A DNA stretch of 51,573 nt from NCBI GenBank assembly GCA_964469555.1, contig CAYYAQ010000017.1:1-51573 (forward strand), written 5' to 3'. The number at the start of each line of letters is the position of its first letter. The stretch's first letter is position 1. Made by a program: the position numbers and the translations under genes. Of the stretch, positions 17,663 through 25,771 are shown piece after piece. Under the pieces are notes generated by a model. It ran no database searches and was not told the DNA's origin. It saw only the letters and a list, made by a program, of their open reading frames with translations. This DNA is from CAYYAQ01 sp964469555. Its GTDB lineage: Bacteria; Planctomycetota; UBA1135; UBA2386.

Positions 17663-18373
17663 TCACACGCTCGGTAGACGGTTCTGATCGATGACGGTCA
17701 CGTTCGCGCCGGGGCAGTCTTGCGTCAGTTGTGCCAACATGTCCGAGAGCTGATCGATGTTCGCGAGATCGACGAAGAACGTCGCGTCCAGGCGATCGGC
17801 GGCGCGATCGATCCGGCGCAGGTCGTTGTCGTCCGCGTGTGCCCCGATGATCTTGCTGATCGCATCCAGTGGTCTTTTCTGATCCGAGGGGTGCGCCCAC
17901 TCGATCGACAGGAACAGCCCTTTGCCTCGCTTGTCGCGGCGGGTCCAGTGGATCACCGCCATCGCGAGCAGAATCGCGAGCCCCGCGACGGTCGTTGGTT
18001 GCCACATGTCGGCACCGAATCCAATCCCGAGTCCGATCGCCAGGAAGAGGTAGGCGAGTTCTTCGGGCTCCTTGATCGGTGTTCGGAAGCGGACGATCGA
18101 GAGCGCGCCCACGAGTCCCAGGCCGAGCTGCCACGAGTGCTTGACGATGCCGATCACGAGGATGGTCGTCATCAGGATCATCGGGAATGTGCGGCTGAAC
18201 TCCCGGCGGTTCGACAGGCTGGAGCCGAACATCCGGAAGTGCCAGGCGAGGAGCACCGCCGCGATGAATCCCATACCGAGATTGGCGAGGAGGCTCTGCC
18301 AGGTGGTGGCTTCGAAGTGCTCCCGGACGTGGTCGCGGACCTGATCCAGGGGGTGTTGAGTGGACTGGGGCAC
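17663..18373 (-). CDS. DUF4956 membrane protein
   Basis: 236 residues. Four hydrophobic helices lie in the first 150 residues, with the family motif GLVGALSIVRFRTPIKEPEELAYLFLAI, where the RFR and EPEEL segments are conserved in DUF4956. The C-terminal 90 residues are soluble and ferredoxin-like (FLSIEWA ... DATFFVDLANIDQLSDMLAQL). Start is GTG at 18373 with no clear ribosome site. It is the first gene of the operon with CotH and VTC proteins, a grouping seen in many bacteria, and probably forms the membrane part of a polyphosphate or cell-surface phosphorylation system. The biochemical role of DUF4956 is unknown. Confidence 0.9.
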   Translation of the reverse strand: MPQSTQHPLDQVRDHVREHFEATTWQSLLANLGMGFIAAVLLAWHFRMFGSSLSNRREFSRTFPMILMTTILVIGIVKHSWQLGLGLVGALSIVRFRTPIKEPEELAYLFLAIGLGIGFGADMWQPTTVAGLAILLAMAVIHWTRRDKRGKGLFLSIEWAHPSDQKRPLDAISKIIGAHADDNDLRRIDRAADRLDATFFVDLANIDQLSDMLAQLTQDCPGANVTVIDQNRLPSV

Positions 18374-18755
18374 GGGCGAGAAGTTTAGGGTCGAGTGCAG
18401 CAGAAGCCGTCGGTTGCCGATGAAACTCTAACCTGACCGCAAGGCGTCAGAGTCCACCGAAACCGTCCCACGACCGCTGGTCCCGACCGGTGTTCGCGGC
18501 CTTCGTTGCCATCGGCGGTTCGCCGATGGGGGGTCGGGTCGGGTGCAGATCCCGGCCAACTGGGGGTGTGGTAGGCTTTTGCGCTGGACAGGATGACCCC
18601 GGACAGTGCTTCCGGCTCCGTTCTTCCGGTACTAGAATGCTACCCGACCTCGCCTCTAAAGAACTCCTCGCCCACTCGCGCCGGATGCCTGGACCGACAG
18701 GGTTGCAGGACGTCGCCGTCTCGCCCGAGAACGCACACCCAGGACTCAGCACTCG
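18374..18755. other. 382-bp divergent intergenic region
   Basis: This separates the DUF4956-CotH-VTC operon from the radical SAM gene. I find no convincing coding frame in it. It holds a 9-bp perfect inverted repeat with a 3-nt loop (18509-18529), followed on the plus strand by G-rich repeats GGGGTCGGGTCGGGTG. Promoters for both directions must lie here, but I cannot place -35/-10 boxes reliably in this GC-rich background. Confidence 0.6.
18509..18529. repeat. perfect inverted repeat (hairpin) in divergent promoter region
   Basis: CCATCGGCG and CGCCGATGG flank GTT, a 9-bp perfect stem. It is not followed by a T-run on either strand, so it is unlikely to be an intrinsic terminator. Its location between divergent operons suits an operator or an mRNA leader structure. 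Its role is unknown. Confidence 0.5.
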
Positions 18756-20804
18756 ATGAAGGTTGTTCTGTCGTCGGTGTCCTTTGCGACACCCTACACC
18801 CCGCAACTGCGGTTTCTCTCGCTCGGGTATCTCCACGCGATCGCGCACGAAGACGAGGTCATCGGTCCCAAGACCGAGATTGTCCACAACTACTACGACC
18901 CGTCGTTGCGCAACGCCGACCAGATCGCTGAGTCGATCGCGCGGGACGAACCGGACGTCGTCGCGTTCACCTGCTATGTCTGGAACGCGCCGGACAACTT
19001 CTTGATCTGCGAAGCACTCAAGAAGCGACTGCCCGACGTGGTCATCATCCTTGGCGGTCCCGAGGTGTCGTACCACTACAACAAGTTGCTGGATCAGCAC
19101 CCGTACGTCGACTTCATCGGAGTTGGTGAAGGCGAGCACACGTTCCGTGAATTCCTTCGGGCGCTGGTCACGGACCGCCGCGCAGACTTGCAAACGATCG
19201 CCGGCCTCGCGCAGCGCAAGGATGGCAAGCCGTTCCTCCCGGCGCCCCGGGCGTACGAGAAGGACCTGGACCAGTTTCCGTCCCCTTACATCACCGGCGT
19301 GCTCGATGTCTGCGGGGTTCGCGGCGGCGTCAACTACCAGACGGCGCGCGGTTGCCCGTTTGTCTGCACCTACTGCGATTACGGACGCAATCAGCCCTAC
19401 TTCGAGTTCTCTATGGAGAGGGTGCGCGCCGAGTTCGAGATCTTCAAGTCGATGAAGGCTCGGATCCTCTTCAACACGGACCCGACGTTCAACTACAGCC
19501 GCAAGCGCGCGGAGGGAATCCTCCAGCTCGGCATCGATCTCGAGATCAAGGCGATCCACTGGTTCGAAGTCTTCCCGACCTTGATCACCGACGACCTCGT
19601 GGAACTCGTCAAGAAGTCGTACCTGTCGTTCATCGGTTGCGGCATCCAGACGTGCACAGAGCACACGATGCGCAACATCCGCCGGGTTTGGCGCCCCGCG
19701 AAGGTCGCGCCTGTCCTCGACAAGCTCGCCTACAAGAAGAACATCATCCTCTCCTACGAGATCATCATGGGTCTCCCGGGGGACGACGTGCAGGCCTACA
19801 AGGACACGATGTCCTGGACCTACAAGCGCCAGCCGGCAGACATCAAGTCGTTCAACCTGGCGATCCTGCCGCGCACGCCCCTCGAGAAGGAAGTCGAGAA
19901 GTGGGACATCAAGTACGACCCCGATATCGGTCACGAGATCATCTCGACGCAGGACATGGACAACGTGCAGATCTTGATCGGCAAGGCGATCAACGACTGG
20001 CACCGTCTGCTGCAGAGTGTGTTCTTCCGGCTCTGCAAGCTCATCGACGAGCCGGCCGGTGAGGTGATCGAGAAGTGGGCCTGGCGCATCCACGAAGCGG
20101 GCTACCACGAGCACATCGGGGACCTGCAGGTGCACCGGATCCCGGGCGAGTTGATCGAGGCGCTGGCGGAGCTCTTCGAGAAGTTCTCCGCCGAATTGTT
20201 CGCGGCGCAAGGTATCGCGGACGTGTCCGCGCAGTTCCGAGACCTGGTGCGGTACCACTTCTACCGGCGTAGCCGAACGTGGGCGAGCGTGTTCTTCGCG
20301 GACGTCCGCGACGTCTACTTCAACGAGCCGTACCCGGAGTTGCACCGCGTGTTCACTGCCGAGAAAGACGCGCTCGTTCCCGCGAACGGGACAGTTGGGG
20401 ACGAAGTGCCGACGTTCGGGGGCAACGTGGACCAGCAGTACTTCCAGTTCAACATGCACGATCTGTACCCCACGATGACGATCGAGGAAATCGTGGCGGT
20501 GAAGCCGAGGAACACCGATTATCTGTTCTTCATGACTCCGGACACCGGCGCCGGATGTGGCATCGTCGTCGACGAGATCTCCCGTGGGTTCGTGGAGCTC
20601 GTCGATTCGGAGCGCACGGTGGCCGAGATCGGCAAAGAGATGGGCCAGACCCTGGGCGAGGACGCTGCGAAACTCGTGCCCCGGATCTACGAATCGCTGA
20701 AGGTAGCGGGCCTGTTCGACCGGCCTCGTTTCCTGACGGAGTTTGAAGACGGAACGATTTCCTGGCGGAGTTGCTTCCCAGAGGTCTATCGGGCATACCA
20801 CTAG
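18756..20804 (+). CDS. B12-binding-domain radical SAM protein with PqqD-like tail
   Basis: 682 residues. Residues 1-130 form a cobalamin-binding Rossmann domain (LRFLSLGYLHAI, ILGGPEVSYH, IGVGEGEHTF). The radical SAM core follows with RGCPFVCTYCDYG, the CxxxCxxC cluster that binds [4Fe-4S] and S-adenosylmethionine. A C-terminal region (after 460) has a DUF4080-like helical part, then a small domain GCGIVVDEISRGFVELVDS that resembles a PqqD/peptide-recognition wing. Proteins of this class methylate or rearrange unactivated carbons, often in natural-product or tRNA pathways. A SAM methyltransferase gene follows 61 nt downstream. Substrate unknown; the PqqD resemblance hints at a peptide or carrier-bound substrate but is weak. 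Confidence 0.85.
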   Translation: MKVVLSSVSFATPYTPQLRFLSLGYLHAIAHEDEVIGPKTEIVHNYYDPSLRNADQIAESIARDEPDVVAFTCYVWNAPDNFLICEALKKRLPDVVIILGGPEVSYHYNKLLDQHPYVDFIGVGEGEHTFREFLRALVTDRRADLQTIAGLAQRKDGKPFLPAPRAYEKDLDQFPSPYITGVLDVCGVRGGVNYQTARGCPFVCTYCDYGRNQPYFEFSMERVRAEFEIFKSMKARILFNTDPTFNYSRKRAEGILQLGIDLEIKAIHWFEVFPTLITDDLVELVKKSYLSFIGCGIQTCTEHTMRNIRRVWRPAKVAPVLDKLAYKKNIILSYEIIMGLPGDDVQAYKDTMSWTYKRQPADIKSFNLAILPRTPLEKEVEKWDIKYDPDIGHEIISTQDMDNVQILIGKAINDWHRLLQSVFFRLCKLIDEPAGEVIEKWAWRIHEAGYHEHIGDLQVHRIPGELIEALAELFEKFSAELFAAQGIADVSAQFRDLVRYHFYRRSRTWASVFFADVRDVYFNEPYPELHRVFTAEKDALVPANGTVGDEVPTFGGNVDQQYFQFNMHDLYPTMTIEEIVAVKPRNTDYLFFMTPDTGAGCGIVVDEISRGFVELVDSERTVAEIGKEMGQTLGEDAAKLVPRIYESLKVAGLFDRPRFLTEFEDGTISWRSCFPEVYRAYH

Positions 20805-20865
20805 CCCCTAATATCCACTAACTCGTTGGCGCCTCTAGCGTCCCACGCTCATCGCCTGATTCACT

Positions 20866-21591
20866 TTGTTCGACCTGAAGCAGATCGGTACTCATTACCG
20901 CAAGGTGATCGAGCAGAAGACGGACGAATACTACGAGCGATTCGATCCGTTCATTCTCGACAAGCGACCGATGGTCGCGAAACTCGTCGCGAAGACTTTC
21001 GAAGAGAACTTTCCCGAGACCGTGCCCGCGCTACTCGACGTGGGATGTGGGACTTGCTTCTACTTTCCACTGCTGTCGAAGCACGCGGAGAAACTCACGG
21101 GCGTCGACCTCTGCATCCCGATGCTCGACGTCGCCCAGGAGCTCATCGAAGCCAAGGGCCTGAAGAACTGCGAGATCCGGCAATCGTCCGCACTCGAGTT
21201 GCCCTTCGAGGAGAACACGTTCGATGTCGTCCACTCGTGGGACTTCCTGCACCACGTTCCAGACGTCCCGAAAGCGCTCTCCGAGGTCCGGCGAGTCCTC
21301 AAGCCGGAGGGTCGCTACATCGCTGTCGAACCCAACCTGGTGAACCCGAGCATCCTCTGGTACCACGTACGTCGAAAGGTCGAATGGGGGTTGCTCAAGC
21401 AGAATCAGTTCTCTCTTCCCGGCATTCTGCGCAAGGACTTTGATGTTTCGATCCGCTACGACAACACGATCATCAGCTTCCTCAACGAGCGCACGAAGTT
21501 GATCTGGAAGGCGGCGAACGCGTTCACGAGTATCTGGCCGACGAAGTACTTGTCGTTCCGATACATGATGACCTGCACGAAGAAGGGATAG
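20866..21591 (+). CDS. class I SAM-dependent methyltransferase
   Basis: 241 residues. Motif I is LLDVGCGTCFYFPLL, followed by LTGVDLCIPMLDVAQ (acidic loop for the ribose), then FDVVHSWDFLHHVPD and VLKPEGRYIAVEPN: a UbiE/Methyltransf_11-type fold. The only in-frame start after the upstream stop (TGA 20857) is TTG at 20866; no ATG is available near. Same strand as the radical SAM gene, so probably co-transcribed and acting in one modification pathway. Substrate cannot be inferred. Confidence 0.85.
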   Translation: MFDLKQIGTHYRKVIEQKTDEYYERFDPFILDKRPMVAKLVAKTFEENFPETVPALLDVGCGTCFYFPLLSKHAEKLTGVDLCIPMLDVAQELIEAKGLKNCEIRQSSALELPFEENTFDVVHSWDFLHHVPDVPKALSEVRRVLKPEGRYIAVEPNLVNPSILWYHVRRKVEWGLLKQNQFSLPGILRKDFDVSIRYDNTIISFLNERTKLIWKAANAFTSIWPTKYLSFRYMMTCTKKG

Positions 21592-21668
21592 ACTGAGGTC
21601 AGGAGAGGCTAGGATCTCCGCCTCAGCGGAAGCTGAGGTTCCCGAGCATCGAGCCCCACTCTCGGCAG

Positions 21669-22148
21669 GTGCACTTCACTTCGGATGGTTCGCGTCTCGT
21701 CACGGTCGTCGCGAACGAACACCTCATCGTCTACCGCCTCGACTACAAGGTCCGGATGCGGGACCACCGTCACAACATCTCCGCGGTGAGTTTCCATCCC
21801 GACGGGAAGAAGTTCGTCTCCGCGTCCAACGACGGAACGGTGCGGCTCTACAACACCCGCGGCCCGAGCAAATATGCCGTGATCACGGGCCACGAAGGCG
21901 CGGTGACCGTCGCGGAGTTCAGTCCGGACGGCAACACGCTCCTTACCGCTTCGCTCGATGGCACTCTGCGGTTGTGGTCCATGGACCACATGGTTTTGGC
22001 GATGCGGCGGTTGTCTCGGGACATGACAAAGAGCGAGAAGGTCAAGCTCGGTCGGGACCTGGCCGGGAACTTAGTCGTCGCGAGGCCGACAGGCCGTCGG
22101 ATTCCGTCACGCACCGGCGTCCGAGTTGCGATACACTCACACACGTGA
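21669..22148 (+). CDS. WD40-repeat remnant
   Basis: About 159 residues from a GTG. It has about three WD40 units: HFTSDGSRLVTVVANEHLIV, VSFHPDGKKFVSASNDGTVRL, AEFSPDGNTLLTASLDGTLRL. A stable propeller needs six to eight blades, so this is probably the end of a once longer gene. The same frame is open upstream to a TGA at 21594-21596 with sequence that still looks propeller-like and no start codon. The last 45 residues lack a repeat. Either a truncated gene or a pseudogene. Confidence 0.45.
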   Translation: MHFTSDGSRLVTVVANEHLIVYRLDYKVRMRDHRHNISAVSFHPDGKKFVSASNDGTVRLYNTRGPSKYAVITGHEGAVTVAEFSPDGNTLLTASLDGTLRLWSMDHMVLAMRRLSRDMTKSEKVKLGRDLAGNLVVARPTGRRIPSRTGVRVAIHSHT

Positions 22149-22150
22149 CC

Positions 22151-23947
22151 ATGTCATTTGTGACGTCCAAAACGTGCCTGATCCTGGTGTGGGCTTGTTT
22201 CGCCGTGGGGGTGTCAGTCCTCGTCTCGTGTGGCGGAGGAGGTGACGGACGACTCGTCGTCGATCCGCCGAAGCTGCAGTCGCTGAACTTCCAGGGATCG
22301 CCGCAGAGCGGTCTTGCCGGTCGTCCTTTCGAAGCGCCGATCCAGGTCGCGGTGGTCGACAAGGAGCAGGGGCCGTCTGACGTCGATGTCACGGTCTCGA
22401 TTCGGCTCGAGGGTGCGCCGGCAACCAATCTTCGAGGGACACTGGAACGTCCGTTGGTGAACGGAGTCGCCACGTTCGATGATCTCACCATCGACCGACA
22501 CGGGCAAGATCTCACGCTCGTCGCCTCCGCGGAGTTGTCGACGCAGTCGTTGTCCGTCACGAGTCTGAAGTTCTCGCGCGGCGTGAAGGCAGGGAAGCGG
22601 CACGTCATCTTGATGATCGCGGACGGGTGGGGATACCCGGAGATCGCGGCAGGGGCGAGTTTCTCGGGGCAGCGACCGCCGTATGCGAACCTGTCGTCGT
22701 TCGCCATGTCTACCTGGGACGTCGACGTCAAGGCCTTCAATGGAGACTCCGGCTACGACCCGAAGCGAGCTTGGGAGGATTTTGGATACCTTGTGCAATC
22801 CGCTACCGACAGCGCGTCATCCGCGACGGCGATGTACACGGGTGTGAAGACCAACAGCGGTCGCATTTCTGTCGGTCCCGGCGCGGCTCGCGAGCGGCTC
22901 CAGACGATCGGAGATCTCGCCAGGATGAACGGAGTCGGTGTGGGAGCGGTGACCAGCGTTCCGATATCTCACGCGACGCCCGCGGCTTTCGTCGCGCACA
23001 ACGATTCGCGGGCATTCACCCGACCGATTACCGATGAGATGCTGTTTGGGGATCCCGCGACGACCGGGGGTCCTGTCGGCGCGCACGGGCCGTCACCGAT
23101 CCTGCCGGACGTGCTCATCGGGGGCGGACATCCGGTGACGGGTGGAAACCACTACGTTTCGTTCGCGCAGTTGGTAAAGGCGCGCGCGTCGGGGTGGATG
23201 GTCGTGGACCGTTGGGGTATCGATGGCGATACGCGCAAAGGCACGCCGGCCCGATTGATCGCGAAGGCAGCTCAGGCTGATCGGTTGTTCGGATTGTTCG
23301 GTTCGTTTTTCGGCAACATCCCATACCGGTTGCACGACGGCTCCGGGCAGGATCCGGAAGAGCCTACCCTCGCCCAGATGTCCAAGGCGGCTCTGCTCTC
23401 TCTCGAGCGGCAGTCGAAGGGGTTCTGCGTGGTGATCGAAGGCGGCGCGATCGATTGGGCCGGACACGCGAACAACATGAGCCAGATGATCGGGGAGATG
23501 GTCGGGTTCAACGATGCGGTCCGTGAGGTCATCCGTTGGATCGAAGATCCCAGCAATGGCAGCGACTGGAACAACACGCTGCTGATCGTCACGGGTGATC
23601 ACGAGACGGGATTGTTGACCGCCGGCCCTCGCTTCTTCCCCGACAAGCCGCTGGGCGAGGTGACGGACGCGCGCATTCGTGCCGAAACGTATGACTACAA
23701 CTACGGCGTGGTGGCGAGCTGGGACGATGCCAACGGCAACGGTCGGATCGACTACGAAACGAGTGAAGAAGAGATCTACTGGGCGTGGAACACGACCGGC
23801 CACTCGAACTGCCTGGTCCCCTGCTACTTCAAGGGGATGGCCAGTGAGCGTTTCAAGGACTTCGTGGTGCAGAAGGACCCGGTGCGTGGCGACTACATCG
23901 ACAACACCGCGATCTACAAGGTGATGCTCGAAGCCCTCCGCCGCTAA
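22151..23947 (+). CDS. alkaline phosphatase (PhoA superfamily), lipoprotein
   Basis: 598 residues. The signal segment ends in lipobox-like VSVLVSC followed by GGGGDG. Residues about 35-140 form an Ig-like domain. The catalytic domain starts HVILMIADGWGYPEI, with nucleophile Ser in ATDSASSATAMYTG, metal-binding EGGAIDWAGHANN, VTGDHETGLLT and NTTGHSN. These are the Asp/His/Ser ligands of the alkaline phosphatase family. The insert DANGNGRIDYE is a dockerin-like/EF-hand calcium loop. It releases phosphate from monoesters outside the cytoplasm. Start chosen at ATG 22151 because the lipobox signal follows directly; ribosome site is weak. Confidence 0.9.
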   Translation: MSFVTSKTCLILVWACFAVGVSVLVSCGGGGDGRLVVDPPKLQSLNFQGSPQSGLAGRPFEAPIQVAVVDKEQGPSDVDVTVSIRLEGAPATNLRGTLERPLVNGVATFDDLTIDRHGQDLTLVASAELSTQSLSVTSLKFSRGVKAGKRHVILMIADGWGYPEIAAGASFSGQRPPYANLSSFAMSTWDVDVKAFNGDSGYDPKRAWEDFGYLVQSATDSASSATAMYTGVKTNSGRISVGPGAARERLQTIGDLARMNGVGVGAVTSVPISHATPAAFVAHNDSRAFTRPITDEMLFGDPATTGGPVGAHGPSPILPDVLIGGGHPVTGGNHYVSFAQLVKARASGWMVVDRWGIDGDTRKGTPARLIAKAAQADRLFGLFGSFFGNIPYRLHDGSGQDPEEPTLAQMSKAALLSLERQSKGFCVVIEGGAIDWAGHANNMSQMIGEMVGFNDAVREVIRWIEDPSNGSDWNNTLLIVTGDHETGLLTAGPRFFPDKPLGEVTDARIRAETYDYNYGVVASWDDANGNGRIDYETSEEEIYWAWNTTGHSNCLVPCYFKGMASERFKDFVVQKDPVRGDYIDNTAIYKVMLEALRR

Positions 23948-25014
23948 CGTTTCGTGATGTGGTCGCTGAGTTGGCGCGTGAGAGTGCCGATTCCGGCGCC
24001 TTCGAGGTTGCACATCACCGCGACGACGACGTGTTCGTCGGGGCGGATGATCAGCATCGTGTTCACGCGGGGTTGCCCGCCGCTGTGGCCCACGACGCGT
24101 GGTTTGTCGGCCTTCACGATGCGAAAGCCGAGTCCGTAGGGGATCGGTTTGCCGGCGTTCGTTGTCGCGCGTCTCCACATCTTGTCGACGGTCTCCTTCT
24201 TCAACAACTCGCCACGAGCGAGAGCCATCCCGAAGCGCACCAGGTCTGCGGTCGTGCCGCAGAGCCCGCCACCCGGGATCTTGTTGCTGGTATCGACGAG
24301 TCGTGAGTTGCGAATTCTCCCGAAAGCGCTGCGCGTGTACCCCTGGGCGCGACCCGGAATGATCTTCCGGGCACTGTCGACTCGCGTGTTTGTCATGCCC
24401 GCCGGTTCGAACACGTTCTCTTGGATCAACGCGCCAAACCGTTTCCCTGTAGCGCTGGCTGCCGCCGCGCCGAGAAGGTTGTAGCCGTAGGTCGTGTAGC
24501 TGAACTTCGAGCCGGGTTCGTGGAGAAGCGGGTCCTTGGCGAAGATCTCGAGGCCCGCTCGGACCGTCGAGTAGTACTTCGCGCTGAAGATCTCGCCCAT
24601 CTTGTAGTGCCGCACGCCTCCCAGATGCGACATGAGTTGGCGCGACGTCACCGGCCAGCGCTTCTTCGGAAAGTCCGGCAGGTACTTCTGCACGGGAGCG
24701 TCCAGGTCGAACTTGCCCTTCGCGACGAGCTGCATCGTCGCGACCGCAGTGATCGACTTCGAGATCGACGCCAGACGAAACGAGGTCTTGGCGGTCGCCT
24801 TGACTTCGTTTTCGATGTCCGAGAAGCCGAACCCTCCGGTCCAGAGGACCTGTCCCTCGCGACCAATCGCCGCCGTCAGGCCGGGGATCCCCTTCTTCTT
24901 CATCGTCTCCCGGATCATCGCCTCGCACTCTGCGACGACCGATTTCGACAGGTCCTGACCGGGCAGCGCGAGTGCGAGGGCTGTGCAACACAGGGACATG
25001 CCGAGGATGTTCAT
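23944..25014 (-). CDS. serine hydrolase, class C beta-lactamase/DD-peptidase-like
   Basis: 356 residues with a short signal peptide (MNILGMSLCCTALALAL). The class C-type motifs are SxxK in LASISKSITAV, YxN in YTTYGYNLLG and HSG in VVGHSGGQP. This fits the beta-lactamase/penicillin-binding-protein-like esterase family (Pfam Beta-lactamase). Actual substrates range from cell-wall peptides to esters, so the beta-lactam activity is not implied. It converges with and overlaps the alkaline phosphatase gene end by 4 nt, and is divergent from the ArsC gene. Start MNILG chosen because longer frames precede it without signal-like sequence. Confidence 0.88.
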   Translation of the reverse strand: MNILGMSLCCTALALALPGQDLSKSVVAECEAMIRETMKKKGIPGLTAAIGREGQVLWTGGFGFSDIENEVKATAKTSFRLASISKSITAVATMQLVAKGKFDLDAPVQKYLPDFPKKRWPVTSRQLMSHLGGVRHYKMGEIFSAKYYSTVRAGLEIFAKDPLLHEPGSKFSYTTYGYNLLGAAAASATGKRFGALIQENVFEPAGMTNTRVDSARKIIPGRAQGYTRSAFGRIRNSRLVDTSNKIPGGGLCGTTADLVRFGMALARGELLKKETVDKMWRRATTNAGKPIPYGLGFRIVKADKPRVVGHSGGQPRVNTMLIIRPDEHVVVAVMCNLEGAGIGTLTRQLSDHITKR

Positions 25015-25074
25015 CCCCCGATGATACCGACGAAGATGCTGGAACGTCGCCGTTGGTTTCGGGAGCATTTCGGC

Positions 25075-25431
25075 ATGACCGACGACGCGATCACCATCTT
25101 CCACAATCCCCGCTGTTCCAAGAGTCGGAAGACCGTCGAGATCCTCACCGAGAAAGGGTTCTCCTTCTCGCTCTACGAGTATCTCGACGAGCGTCCCCGT
25201 GTCGAGGCGTTGCGGCGCGTGATGGTGGCGCTCGCGATCGACGACCCGCGCGACATGATGCGAACGAAGGAAGCCGTGTACGCGGAACAGGATCTCGCGG
25301 ACGCGACCACCGACGAACTCCTCGCCGCGATGGTCGAACATCCCAAACTGATCGAACGACCGATTGTCATCCGCGGCGACCGCGCGATCATCGCCCGCCC
25401 GCCGGAACTGGTGACCGAGTTCTTGGCGTGA
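25075..25431 (+). CDS. arsC: arsenate reductase (ArsC, glutaredoxin-dependent type)
   Basis: 118 residues, normal family length. It has FHNPRCSKSRKTVEIL with the single catalytic Cys and the following Arg, YEYLDERPR, and ERPIVIRGDRAIIARPPE with the second Arg residues of ArsC. It reduces arsenate to arsenite using glutathione/glutaredoxin, or is a YffB-like family member of uncertain substrate. ATG has GGGAG 9 nt upstream. There is no arsenite pump or regulator adjacent, so a general function is possible. It diverges from the serine hydrolase gene. Confidence 0.88.
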   Translation: MTDDAITIFHNPRCSKSRKTVEILTEKGFSFSLYEYLDERPRVEALRRVMVALAIDDPRDMMRTKEAVYAEQDLADATTDELLAAMVEHPKLIERPIVIRGDRAIIARPPELVTEFLA

Positions 25432-25441
25432 CCGCAGGTTG

Positions 25442-25636
25442 CTACGGGAAGATGATCTCGACCGTGGGGAATACGTTCTTGATCGGGTCCTTCGAGATGT
25501 CGCCGGTCCAACCCGATGCGTAGATCTTCGTGCCCTTCAGCGACGGAATGACCGGCTAATTGACGGTCGCGGTCATCCTGCCCTTTGAATCGAGTTTGCC
25601 GGCGAAGCCCGTCCAGAACGGTCCCGGATGCGCGTG
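25442..25636 (-). pseudogene. relic of a secreted planctomycete-type protein C-terminus
   Basis: Reading the minus strand gives PFWTGFAGKLDSKGRM, then TATVN, then TAG (25556-25558), then in the same frame VIPSLKGTKIYASGWTGDI ... FPTVEIIFP and a stop. The pattern A-G-x-L-D-x-x-G-R-x-T-A-x-V-x-x-P-x-I-P-x-L-x-G-x-x-I-Y is a common C-terminal ending of secreted planctomycete proteins. The coding signal stops near 25636, and no upstream gene is present, so only a fragment survives, broken by one nonsense codon. The gap 25432-25771 holds nothing else recognisable. Confidence 0.6.
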
Positions 25637-25771
25637 GGGCGCCGTAAGAGATCGATGCGCTCGCGAGTAAGACAGGGAAACGACTTCGGCTCTCGAGGGT
25701 GCGGGGCGCGTGATGCCGGTGGTATTGGGATCTTCCGGCGCTGTTTCGGGAGCTATGCTCGCAGGCAAATC

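Noticed and set aside
18523..18540. G-rich stretch after the divergent-region hairpin considered as a G-quadruplex
   Set aside because: Only three well-spaced G-tracts are present, short of the four needed for a confident call.
23093..24991. Long minus-strand open frame over the phosphatase and serine hydrolase region
   Set aside because: It runs antisense to the phosphatase and out of frame with the hydrolase, both of which have recognisable catalytic motifs.
23944..25014. Serine hydrolase as a beta-lactam resistance gene
   Set aside because: The SxxK/YxN/HSG pattern is shared by esterases and peptidases; nothing in the context supports resistance.
24421..25431. Longer N-terminal extension of the ArsC gene
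   Set aside because: The extension lies over the serine hydrolase gene and lacks coding signal; ATG 25075 has a good ribosome site and gives the usual ArsC length.
25556..25558. In-frame TAG in the relic, considered as pyrrolysine or suppression
   Set aside because: There is no intact gene around it and no sign of a TAG-decoding system; decay is the simpler reading.
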